Below, in pieces: positions 51,480 through 59,997 of a stretch of 64,000 bases of DNA; the first letter of the stretch is position 1, and each line of letters begins with the position of its first letter. The DNA comes from Ignavibacteriales bacterium (GTDB lineage: Bacteria > Bacteroidota > Ignavibacteria > Ignavibacteriales > Ignavibacteriaceae): positions 4,009,448-4,073,447 of the forward strand of contig CP054182.1 of assembly GCA_015709675.1 (NCBI GenBank). Reading direction: 5' to 3'. The notes under the pieces were generated by a model, which was not told the DNA's origin, ran no database searches, and was given only the letters and a program-made list of their open reading frames with translations. Made by a program: the position numbers and the translations under genes.

Positions 51480-54400
51480 CAGGCGCTTATGCCCAATTCC
51501 TCATTAAACTTAACGCTCACCAGTTTTGAAACCCCGATCTCCTGCATAGTGATTCCGTAGAGTGCGTCGGTGGCTTCCATGGTGCGCTTGTTATGGGTGA
51601 TAATAATAAACTGTGTATCCTTGCTGAAGTCCCGGATGATGCGGGTAAAGCGGTCAATATTCGCGTCATCAAGCGGCGCGTCAATTTCATCCAGAATACA
51701 GAAGGGGCTCGGCTTAACCATATATATAGCAAAAAGCAGCGCGATAGCGGTCAGGGTTTTTTCCCCTCCCGAAAGCTGCTCAATGGTCAGAGGCCGTTTG
51801 CCTTTCGGCTTAGCGATAATTTCAATTTTTGCTTCAAGCGGATCTGCATCTTCCTCAAGACGGAGGTCAGCTTCATCCCCCTCATTAAACAGCTTTCTGA
51901 AGATGCTTATATAGTGGGCACGGATTTTATTGAATGTGTCCATAAAGAGGGTCTGTGCTGTTTCGTTGATTTCCTCAATCGTCTTCAGCAAATCAGTTTC
52001 CGCTACCGTCAGGTCATCCCGCTGCCCCTGCAGGAATTCCATTCTGGTTTTTTCCTCTTCATACTCGGTATATGCATCAAAGTTGATTGCGCCGAGATTT
52101 TTTCTTGACTGCTTCAGTTCGTTAATCTGATTCTGAATGCCGTCAAAGTCATAGGTACCAAGGTCGTCATATTCCTTAACCTCAGGTTCAACGCCGTAAC
52201 TTTCTTTTGTGTGGTCAATCAGGTTACCGATATTCAGCGCGAGCTGATTCAGGGAAAGCTCAATCTGGAATATTTCATCTCCCAGGGCTTCTTTCTCTTT
52301 TCTTTTCTTATGGACATCAGATTCAATCTGAACCACGACCACTTTCTTTTCTTTGGAAAGATCGTCAATCTGTTTTTCCTCACCGCGCAGCAGCTCACGT
52401 CCGTTCTGCAGTTCGGTCAGTTCTATTCTGCGTTCTGTATTCAGTTCTTCAAGATAATCATACTCATCCTGAGCGGTTTCAATATCTTTGCGGCGTTTTT
52501 CGATGCGCTGCTGTATATTAATGATATTCTGTTCGCTGTTCTTTATGCTGCTTTCAAGATTCCGGATCTCCCCTCCTTTACGCTCTATGGAAACGATAGC
52601 GTCATTCAGAGTTGTGATTAGTTCTGCATTTTCCTGCTCGCTCTTTTTATATTCAAGCTGCAGGGTATTTGCCTGCTCTTCATCCGCCTTAACAGCATCC
52701 TTGAATGAGGTGTATTCCGACTCATTCTGCGCAATCTGACTGCGGTTTGTTTCGAGTGAAACTGAGATAGTTTTTATTTCACCGGCAAGACGTTCAGATT
52801 CTTCCTCAGCTTTTTTCTTTTCATACTCAAACTGATTGATCTGCCGCTCGATGGAGTTGATTTCATTATTCAGCACCTTTATCCGGTCACTGATGGTTTT
52901 CAGATCAATGAAAGAGAGTTCCTCCTCAGCCTTATGAATTTCCCCCTGCAGAAGCGCAAGGTTTTCCTCATGCCCGGGGACAGCGCCGTTAAGTTCCTCC
53001 AGCAGTTTTTTTCTGCCGAAGATGGTTTCATCAGGACCGGGGATGGAACCGGCTTCAATTACTCCGGAAGGATAAACAATATCCCCCTCAAGCGTGGTGA
53101 AGGTATATTCCCGGTATTTCGCTGAAAGTTTTAAAGCGGATTCAAGAGTGTCGGTAATAACAAAATCATGCACAATTTTGCTGAAGAACGGCTTCCACCG
53201 TGTTTCAGTTTCAATGGCATCATACACCCAGCTGATGAATCCTTCCGACTGTTCCAGCTTCTTCCGGTCTTTTTTGCGTATATATGATCTGAAAAATCCG
53301 GCTAGTCCTTTCGGTTTTTCCTCTTCAGCAGACGCAAAGTAAAATGATGCTTTCCCCGCGTTTCCGCTTTTCAGGAGGGATATACCTTTCAGAACGTCGT
53401 CAATACTGCTGACGATGATATTATTGATATTATTCCGCAGGGCGGATTCAACCGCGAGGCGGAATTTAACCGGAGTATTGCCAAGATTGCCGAGAAGATT
53501 TTTCTGGCCCGAAGTCCACTCATCTTTTTCCATGAGGAGCTTTGAACCTTTTGAAAATCCCTCAAGATTATCAATCAGGTTTTTAATAAAAGTGATCTTA
53601 TCCTTTATGGAGAAGAGGAGATTCTTTTCATCAGCCTCCTGTTTGCGCAGGGAAGAAAGCAGCTGTTCAAGCTGTTCTTTCCGCTTCTGTGCCTCGGCAA
53701 GTTCCGTTTCAGCCGAAGCGATCTGGCTCTCGGTTTCAGCACGGTCTTTCTGCAGATTATCAAGGAACTGTGCAGACTTCACAGCTTTTTCATCCTGTCT
53801 GAGTTTCTGCTCTTCCCGCTGTCTGAGCTGTGCTGCCTCACCATCAATGGTTTTACGGAGCGCAGCTATCTGATTTTCGAGATAAGAAAGGTCGCGGTGT
53901 TTCTTCAGAAGCGCCTGAGAAAAATTATCAAGCCCGGCGCGCTTTTTTTCCAGCTCTTCAGCCCGTATATCTTTAGTAGATTCAATTTCTTCTTTGCGTA
54001 CGCGGAGCGTAGCCAGTTCGGAGGAGAGTTCTTCAATCCGCTCTTTATATTCTTCAATCAGGGAGGAGGTATATTCCTCATCCTGCTTCAGGTCTTCGAT
54101 TTCCTTTTCGTAGGTCAGAAGATTTTTCTGAAGGGATTTTCTTCTTTCATCGGTAACGGAAACCGCTTGGCTTGCATGGTGAATTTTTTCGGTCTCCGCG
54201 GTAATAGCGTTGCGTTTTTCCCGGAGCTGTTCCTCAATGGCATCAAGTTCATGCTTCAGGCCGTTCAGGTTTTCTTCAAGCGAATCAATCTCAGCATCAA
54301 TCAGGGAACGCCTCTGAGCTGTTTCATCCTTCCGTATATACAGCGCCTGTTTTTCCAGTTCAAGCAGCGCGAGTTTGCGGGAAACGAACTCGAGTTCAAT

Positions 54401-55072
54401 CTCCTTCAGCTGCGAGGAAAGTACATTAAACTTATCGGCACGTTTTGCCTGGCGCTCAAGCGTGGCAACGCGCTTTTCCACTTCGGAGATGATATCATTC
54501 ACGCGGTTGAGGTCGAGGCGCACCTCATCAAGTTTCTTAAGAGAGAGGCGGCGGCGCAGTTTATATTTATTCACGCCTGCTGCTTCCTCAAACATCACCC
54601 GGCGTTCATCCGCTTTATTGCTCAGAATGGACTCAACCATTTTCAGCTCGATCACGGAATACGCATTCGCGCCCATGCCGGTATCCATAAAAAGACTGGT
54701 TATATCTTTCAGACGGCAGAGATTCCGGTTCAGGAGATATTCACTTTCGCCGGAACGGAAGATACGGCGGGTTATAACCACTTCATTATATTCGCTGGGG
54801 AGCAGTCCCTTATGATTTTCTATAACGAGAGAAACCTCAGCCATACCCATCGGCTTTTTAGTGGCTGTTCCGTTAAAGATAACGTTCTCCATTTTATCGG
54901 AACGGAGCGTACTGCTTTTCTGTTCGCCCAGAGCCCAGCGGATCGCGTCAACGATATTGGTCTTTCCGCAGCCGTTCGGGCCCACAATACCGGTGAGACC
55001 CGGATTAAATTTCACATCCGTCTTCTGCTGAAAAGACTTAAAACCTAATATTTCTAATCGGGATAAATACAA
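51479..55072 (-). CDS. smc: Chromosome segregation protein SMC
   Basis: Structural maintenance of chromosomes ATPase that compacts and organises DNA with ScpA/ScpB. 1197 residues: N-terminal head with Walker A GPNGCGKT (31-38), coiled coil to about 515, hinge domain (about 520-680, with the GNAGKASFYF and EGDIVYPSGVIEAGS elements), return coiled coil, and C-terminal head with the LSGGEKTLTAIALLFA signature and Walker B FCILDEIDAPLDD. Three bases after the GH2-like gene. scpAB is not in the window. Confidence 0.97.
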   Translation of the reverse strand: MYLSRLEILGFKSFQQKTDVKFNPGLTGIVGPNGCGKTNIVDAIRWALGEQKSSTLRSDKMENVIFNGTATKKPMGMAEVSLVIENHKGLLPSEYNEVVITRRIFRSGESEYLLNRNLCRLKDITSLFMDTGMGANAYSVIELKMVESILSNKADERRVMFEEAAGVNKYKLRRRLSLKKLDEVRLDLNRVNDIISEVEKRVATLERQAKRADKFNVLSSQLKEIELEFVSRKLALLELEKQALYIRKDETAQRRSLIDAEIDSLEENLNGLKHELDAIEEQLREKRNAITAETEKIHHASQAVSVTDERRKSLQKNLLTYEKEIEDLKQDEEYTSSLIEEYKERIEELSSELATLRVRKEEIESTKDIRAEELEKKRAGLDNFSQALLKKHRDLSYLENQIAALRKTIDGEAAQLRQREEQKLRQDEKAVKSAQFLDNLQKDRAETESQIASAETELAEAQKRKEQLEQLLSSLRKQEADEKNLLFSIKDKITFIKNLIDNLEGFSKGSKLLMEKDEWTSGQKNLLGNLGNTPVKFRLAVESALRNNINNIIVSSIDDVLKGISLLKSGNAGKASFYFASAEEEKPKGLAGFFRSYIRKKDRKKLEQSEGFISWVYDAIETETRWKPFFSKIVHDFVITDTLESALKLSAKYREYTFTTLEGDIVYPSGVIEAGSIPGPDETIFGRKKLLEELNGAVPGHEENLALLQGEIHKAEEELSFIDLKTISDRIKVLNNEINSIERQINQFEYEKKKAEEESERLAGEIKTISVSLETNRSQIAQNESEYTSFKDAVKADEEQANTLQLEYKKSEQENAELITTLNDAIVSIERKGGEIRNLESSIKNSEQNIINIQQRIEKRRKDIETAQDEYDYLEELNTERRIELTELQNGRELLRGEEKQIDDLSKEKKVVVVQIESDVHKKRKEKEALGDEIFQIELSLNQLALNIGNLIDHTKESYGVEPEVKEYDDLGTYDFDGIQNQINELKQSRKNLGAINFDAYTEYEEEKTRMEFLQGQRDDLTVAETDLLKTIEEINETAQTLFMDTFNKIRAHYISIFRKLFNEGDEADLRLEEDADPLEAKIEIIAKPKGKRPLTIEQLSGGEKTLTAIALLFAIYMVKPSPFCILDEIDAPLDDANIDRFTRIIRDFSKDTQFIIITHNKRTMEATDALYGITMQEIGVSKLVSVKFNEELGISA

Positions 55073-55075
55073 TTT

Positions 55076-57664
55076 TTAAACAACCCTGCTTTCGGCAAAT
55101 GCCCGCATGATGAAAAAGAATGCTGCATCATTAATCTGATAATAAAAAATCACTGCTGCCACGGCAGAAAGAAGAAGGAGGAATCCGTATCCGTAAACTT
55201 TGACCGGATTGGTATCGTAGATAACATACACCCCCTTCAGAATCCGCAAAAGAATCCAGAGGAAAAAGAGTCCGAGCGCGATGTATATATAAAGCGCGAA
55301 CTCATTCTCATGGATAAACTGATACAGCACAATGGTCACCGGTATCAGGAGCAGAACAGGAATAAAAGACCAGATGGTTATATAATACGCGTGAGAGAGA
55401 TACACCTTGTTCATCACAAAGGAAGAAAAGAGGCGGATACTGATGGTAATGACCAGAAATTTCACCAGCAGGAGCAGCGTCATAACAAGCATTCCCTGCA
55501 GCGGGTGGCGGGTAAGATAGCTCATCATATTGATAATATTCTCACTGCTGAAGGAGAGAAGGAATTTCTCAAACAGAATGCTGTCCTTCAGATTATAGAG
55601 GAGACTCATCAGCACGATTGAAAGAATACCGGCGGAAATCAGCGCGAGTATAAAGGTCTGCATGCCGGAGATCATCCGGTGATCTCGCACATCAGAGAAG
55701 AAATTATAGGGGCGCATCAGAGCACGAAGCGCTTCCTCTCTGAATTTTCTTCCTGAGTTCACCATGAGCCCGGTTAGCAGCGCCATCAGCAGTCCGGCGA
55801 TAATGAATTCCATTGGGGAATCGGTGTGGCTGATGCCGATCGGTATGGTTACCCGCTCCAGATTGAGCATCTTTGCAAGTATCACCTTATAGGCAAGCCG
55901 TGTTTCCTTTTTCCGTGATTCTCCTAGAATTCCGTAATTGATCAGCTTTTCACTGTTATATCCGGAGACGATGGAACTGTAGGAAGCGCGGTAATCAAAC
56001 ATGGTATGAAGAAACCATCCGCTGTGGCTGCCGGTTTCAAAAAAGGTGAGCACATCCTGGAAATATTTTGCCTGGGCTTCAAATGAATTGGGATTGATAT
56101 ATCCGCTTGCGCCTCTGAGATTGGCGAGATAACCCGCTTCGCTGACAAACATCTTCCCTTTTCCCAGCTTTTCCTGAAGCATGGTGTAGGATTCCTTCAT
56201 CTTCTCCAGAGGCATGCCGGTGAATTCAACACCGTAAAAATCAAGTCCTTCCGGATAAACAATATCAGCCGGGATGAAGGATGCATAGGTAAGCCAGTTT
56301 GTCCCCTTTTCCGTTACAGAAGAAAGCTCAGCGAAAAATTCCGATACACCCGCCTGGTCGCCGATATATCCGGTTCCGAATCCGACCGCAGCAATGGCGC
56401 CGTAGCCCGAATAGCCGCGTATATACTGATTGAGATAGTTGCGCGCCCGGTTACGGTAATTCTGTTCTCCGAGGAGGTCTGAAGGAACGGCATTCAGGGG
56501 AAGTTCCGCGAAGACCAGGAGACCGAGCCGTTCACAGGCATCCAGTATATAAGGATGGGGCAGCATCATGGGAATGCGCACCGCGTTGAATCCGGTTTCC
56601 TTAATAATGCGGAGATCGCTTTCGAAATCCGCGTAACCGGGAAGCCCTGAGGCTCCGGATGAAGATGGTATATAAGTTACTCCCTGCAGCACGAATGGCT
56701 GGCCGTTCAGCTGCATACCGTCATCGGTACCCGCAAGGTGAAAGAACGAATAAGGGCGGCTGTATTCATCTACCAGCACCGGACCATTGAACAACTGGTA
56801 ACGGATCTGATAGCGGTCGGGCTGCGCGGGAGTCCAGAGACGCGGATTTACGATATCAGCCGGTATTGTGATATTTGCTTCCTTGCCGCGTCCGACGGTA
56901 ACCGCGCCTGAGGTGACTTCGGTCATCTCACCGGTTACAAGATTCTGAAATCCGACTTTAACGGTGAACTGGTCACCGCTGATCAGCGAATCTTTCTGGA
57001 AGGTAAAGTTTGAAATTTTAACGCCGCTGACCGTTGAAACTTTTTTGCCGTCGGAGGATACCTTGTAACGGAAATAATTGCGGTTGATATATACCTGCGG
57101 GCTTTGCAGGAGGTAGACATCACGAAAAATCCCGAACGCAGGGAGCGGATTCAGAAAACGCTGCCTGAAAGGAAGGGTGTTTCTGGAATCCAGACGGGTA
57201 GAAACCTTAATACTGATGATATTTGGTTTTTCGTAATGAAGCAGATCACGGGCAAGGGAAAGGGAGAAAGGATATTCCCCGCCGCCATGTTTGTAGATGA
57301 CAAATGAATTTACCGAAATTTCAGCGGAGTAATTAAGTCCGAGAAAATGGAGCTGAAAGGTGGATGAATTGATGTCGGATTTGGAAAGCTGAAATTCCTT
57401 CTCAAAAATATATTCTCCGGGGCGGTTAAACGCCGACGGAACCTGAACGGTGGTAAAATCATCACCGCTGCTGGAAAATTTCCAACCGCCGTTGAGAATG
57501 ATTTTGGTCCGGAGTTCTGATTTTTCGAGATAATCCAGAGCAGAAGGCTGTGTTACTAAGGATTCCGGTTCCCGGAAAACTATCTGAGGCTGAATTTCCG
57601 TCAGACCCGGAAGAAGAAGTGCAACAACTAATAAAAAGAATCTTACTGTTCCGGTCATCCTCAC
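55076..57664 (-). CDS. GH2-like glycoside hydrolase fused to a membrane domain
   Basis: 862 residues: signal peptide (1-26), GH2 sugar-binding jelly roll (about 55-190; LNGGWKFSS, FQLHFLGLNYSAEISVN), an immunoglobulin-like domain (200-310), a TIM-barrel-like domain (315-600) and then five or more membrane helices (about 618-855) of Yip1-like look. Glu509 in KMFVSEAGY fits the GH2 nucleophile. The Asn-Glu acid/base pair expected near 428-432 is replaced by VGFGTGY, so classical retaining hydrolysis is doubtful. First gene of the smc-lpxK run. Confidence 0.8.
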   Translation of the reverse strand: MRMTGTVRFFLLVVALLLPGLTEIQPQIVFREPESLVTQPSALDYLEKSELRTKIILNGGWKFSSSGDDFTTVQVPSAFNRPGEYIFEKEFQLSKSDINSSTFQLHFLGLNYSAEISVNSFVIYKHGGGEYPFSLSLARDLLHYEKPNIISIKVSTRLDSRNTLPFRQRFLNPLPAFGIFRDVYLLQSPQVYINRNYFRYKVSSDGKKVSTVSGVKISNFTFQKDSLISGDQFTVKVGFQNLVTGEMTEVTSGAVTVGRGKEANITIPADIVNPRLWTPAQPDRYQIRYQLFNGPVLVDEYSRPYSFFHLAGTDDGMQLNGQPFVLQGVTYIPSSSGASGLPGYADFESDLRIIKETGFNAVRIPMMLPHPYILDACERLGLLVFAELPLNAVPSDLLGEQNYRNRARNYLNQYIRGYSGYGAIAAVGFGTGYIGDQAGVSEFFAELSSVTEKGTNWLTYASFIPADIVYPEGLDFYGVEFTGMPLEKMKESYTMLQEKLGKGKMFVSEAGYLANLRGASGYINPNSFEAQAKYFQDVLTFFETGSHSGWFLHTMFDYRASYSSIVSGYNSEKLINYGILGESRKKETRLAYKVILAKMLNLERVTIPIGISHTDSPMEFIIAGLLMALLTGLMVNSGRKFREEALRALMRPYNFFSDVRDHRMISGMQTFILALISAGILSIVLMSLLYNLKDSILFEKFLLSFSSENIINMMSYLTRHPLQGMLVMTLLLLVKFLVITISIRLFSSFVMNKVYLSHAYYITIWSFIPVLLLIPVTIVLYQFIHENEFALYIYIALGLFFLWILLRILKGVYVIYDTNPVKVYGYGFLLLLSAVAAVIFYYQINDAAFFFIMRAFAESRVV

Positions 57665-57875
57665 CTAATATAAAAAAAGTTATCTTTAAATATACTATGT
57701 TCAGGGAGGGGAAATCAATGACTTTTTATACGGAGAGGAACGGAATCAGGTGATTAAACCCTTAATTTATAAGGAGTTGAGTGGCTTTATCCCATAAAGT
57801 TTCGAGCCGGAAGACTTTATCCCCTTGTTTTTCAATGAGATAGCATTTCATGAGATGATATTCCGGAAAATTTAT
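57665..57875. other. Intergenic region upstream of the rpsT promoter
   Basis: About 210 bases between divergent genes. Two similar words (GCTTTATCCC, near 57786; GACTTTATCCC, near 57813) are the only pattern seen; no ORF is supported. Confidence 0.45.
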
Positions 57876-57906
57876 TTGACAATTAACCGTCTTAGTCCTA
57901 TTTTTG
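57876..57906 (+). promoter_or_regulatory. rpsT promoter
   Basis: TTGACA at 57876-57881 and TATTTTTG at 57899-57906, 17 bases apart (20 from the TTG). The -7 box matches TAnnTTTG exactly. Transcription would begin about 20 bases before the rpsT ATG. Confidence 0.65.
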
Positions 57907-57931
57907 TAGGCTCTAATTTAATGGAATAATA

Positions 57932-58198
57932 ATGGCTAATCACAAATCAGCTAAAAAGAGAATCAGAACCAACTCCAGGAGAAACGAAGTTAACAAAGCT
58001 TCCGTTTCCCAGATGAAGACTTTGATCAAAAAAGTCTATGCCCTTACCGAAAAGGAAGAAGGGGATAAGACCTATAAAGAAGCAGTTGCAGTTCTGGACA
58101 GAATGGCTACCAAAGGCAGAATTCCCAAGAATAATGCTTCACGGAAAAAGTCTGCCCTGACCAAGTACGTTAACGGCTTAGCAGCAAAGACCGCCTAA
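57932..58198 (+). CDS. rpsT: 30S ribosomal protein S20
   Basis: Primary 16S rRNA-binding protein of the small subunit. 88 residues, rich in Lys and Arg, with the diagnostic start MANHKSAKKRIRTNSRRNEVNK and the GRIPKNNASRKKSALTKYV end. Single-gene transcript: strong promoter 26 bases upstream and strong terminator 20 bases downstream. No autoregulatory structure is visible in the short leader. Confidence 0.97.
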   Translation: MANHKSAKKRIRTNSRRNEVNKASVSQMKTLIKKVYALTEKEEGDKTYKEAVAVLDRMATKGRIPKNNASRKKSALTKYVNGLAAKTA

Positions 58199-58217
58199 TT
58201 TTCTAAAGTTTGCAGAT

Positions 58218-58258
58218 GATGATGAGATTCCTCACGGAACCTCATCATCTTTTATTTT
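58218..58258 (+). terminator. rpsT terminator
   Basis: GATGATGAGATTCC paired with GGAACCTCATCATC (one mismatch, 4-base loop), followed by TTTTATTTT. Confidence 0.85.
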
Positions 58259-58299
58259 AAACCATTCCTCATATTCCCCTGTTTCCGCTGCCTCACTCG

Positions 58300-59799
58300 T
58301 CAGAGTGACTCAACCGCGTCAACCCCTGAAGGCATTGGCAGATAGAAACGTACTTTCTGCAGTTCCCCGTTCCGCTTGATCAGACGGTTCACTCTTTTCC
58401 TGATAATAACACTGTGCTCAATATGAACGTCATTTTCTATGACAGATCCGAAAATATAACTGGTTCCCTTAATGAGCACCCCTTTGCCGATGACTATCGG
58501 GAACTCATCACTTCCGGTCATGTTTACGCTTGACTCTATGCGGGAGCCATCCCCGATGGTAATCTGCCCCTTGATGATGTCCCCCCATAGGATTTCAACA
58601 TTATTTCCGATCTGAAACTTCTGATGCGGGAAGGTTGAAAGGAGGGCATTCTCCCACACGGTTACATTCTTCCCGAAAATTACGTTGCCGTTAACGGTAA
58701 CATTTTTCTTCAGATGGACATTGTAATTGAGTTTCACTCCTTTGCCGATGTGCACGCCGCGCCCGATCCGGATATCAAGGGGAATCCCCTCCTTATCCAT
58801 TTCGAGGATATCATTCATTACGCTTTCTTCAATATAAAAATCATCCGGGTCATCTATCTCGATGATGTTCTTGATTTTTGCGTATATATTGCGGCGGTAG
58901 ATTTCTTCCATCTCCTTCAGGACGGACTTGTCATTAAAGCCCATTACCACATACTCATGCTTCGGGCTGACCGCCCCGACCGAATAGCCCTTGCCGTTGA
59001 AGGCGGAAATCAGATCGGTTATATATATTTCGTTCTGGGCATTATCCGACGAGAGGGAAAACACCAGTTCACGCAGTTTTTCATAATCAAATGCATAGAC
59101 GCCGGAGTTGTATTCCTGCGTGGCAAGCAGTTCTGCCTTTGAGTAGCAGTATGTTCTGCCGTTGTAGGATGCATAATAGGGTTCATCCTCTTTCAGGCTG
59201 AGAATATCCTTATACTCCTTAATTTCCAGCACCCTTCCCGCGGCGGATCCGGAGCTTTTCCCTTCACAGTCTTTTTCCTTAATGCGGACAATCCTGCCGT
59301 ACTGGTTTTCTTCAGGATTCCCTTCATACAACCCGGTAAGTACCATCATGTCGTTGCCGGAATCAGAAAAACTTTTTCTGAACATGGACAGGGTTTCAGC
59401 ATCTATAAGACCCATGTCTCCCGGGAGGACGTAGACGGTTCCCTTAAAGCCCTTCTGCGTAATCCGTTCAAGACCGATTTGCACGGCGTGACCGGTTCCC
59501 TTCTGCACTTCCTGATAGGCAAAAAGTGTTTTCTCCCGTTTTCCTATCACATCCATAACGTCGCTGGCTTTAATTCCCACGACGAGGATACTGTTTACAT
59601 CGGGAAAGGCAGCGTGACTGGCATTGTATACCCGTTCAACCGTAGGGACTCCCCATATCTCATGGAGCATCTTTGAGCGATGGGATTTAATGCGTTTGCC
59701 GTGGCCGGCCGCCAGAATAATGGATACTTCACCTGAACTATAGTCAAAGGGTGATGAAAGTTTTTCTACTTTTTCGTAAATATGACTGTTATCCGCCAT
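58300..59799 (-). CDS. GlmU-like sugar nucleotidyltransferase with left-handed beta-helix
   Basis: 499 residues from the ATG at 59799 (the frame runs to 59922, but the extra 41 residues are not family-like). N-terminal nucleotidyltransferase motif SIILAAGHGKRIKSHRSKMLHEIWG, then QEVQKGTGHAVQ and LPGDMGLI, as in the UDP-GlcNAc pyrophosphorylase half of GlmU. The C-terminal hexapeptide helix (about 345-470: VHIGKGVKLNYNVHL, IGNNVEILWGDIIKG) is shorter and lacks the GlmU acetyltransferase signature, so it may not acetylate. A sugar-1-phosphate nucleotidyltransferase is expected; the second function is open. Confidence 0.8.
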   Translation of the reverse strand: MADNSHIYEKVEKLSSPFDYSSGEVSIILAAGHGKRIKSHRSKMLHEIWGVPTVERVYNASHAAFPDVNSILVVGIKASDVMDVIGKREKTLFAYQEVQKGTGHAVQIGLERITQKGFKGTVYVLPGDMGLIDAETLSMFRKSFSDSGNDMMVLTGLYEGNPEENQYGRIVRIKEKDCEGKSSGSAAGRVLEIKEYKDILSLKEDEPYYASYNGRTYCYSKAELLATQEYNSGVYAFDYEKLRELVFSLSSDNAQNEIYITDLISAFNGKGYSVGAVSPKHEYVVMGFNDKSVLKEMEEIYRRNIYAKIKNIIEIDDPDDFYIEESVMNDILEMDKEGIPLDIRIGRGVHIGKGVKLNYNVHLKKNVTVNGNVIFGKNVTVWENALLSTFPHQKFQIGNNVEILWGDIIKGQITIGDGSRIESSVNMTGSDEFPIVIGKGVLIKGTSYIFGSVIENDVHIEHSVIIRKRVNRLIKRNGELQKVRFYLPMPSGVDAVESL

Positions 59800-59997
59800 G
59801 AACCGGGACTCTTCTTTTCTTAAAAAATGTAAATTTAAAGTTAAAGAGATTCTGCTCCCGAAACAATTCCGCTTTGTGACAGAGAAAGCAAAACTGGTCT
59901 TTTCCTCCTGGCGATTCTGCAATGTTTTCTCTCAAAATGCACTGCCTGAACAGGCCGGATTACTTATATTTAAAAAAGAAACTAAATTTTTAACGCA

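Noticed and set aside
53897-55048. 383-codon plus-strand ORF opposite smc
   Set aside because: It mirrors the third codon positions of smc, its translation is Phe/Leu-rich with no domain, and smc is certain on the other strand.
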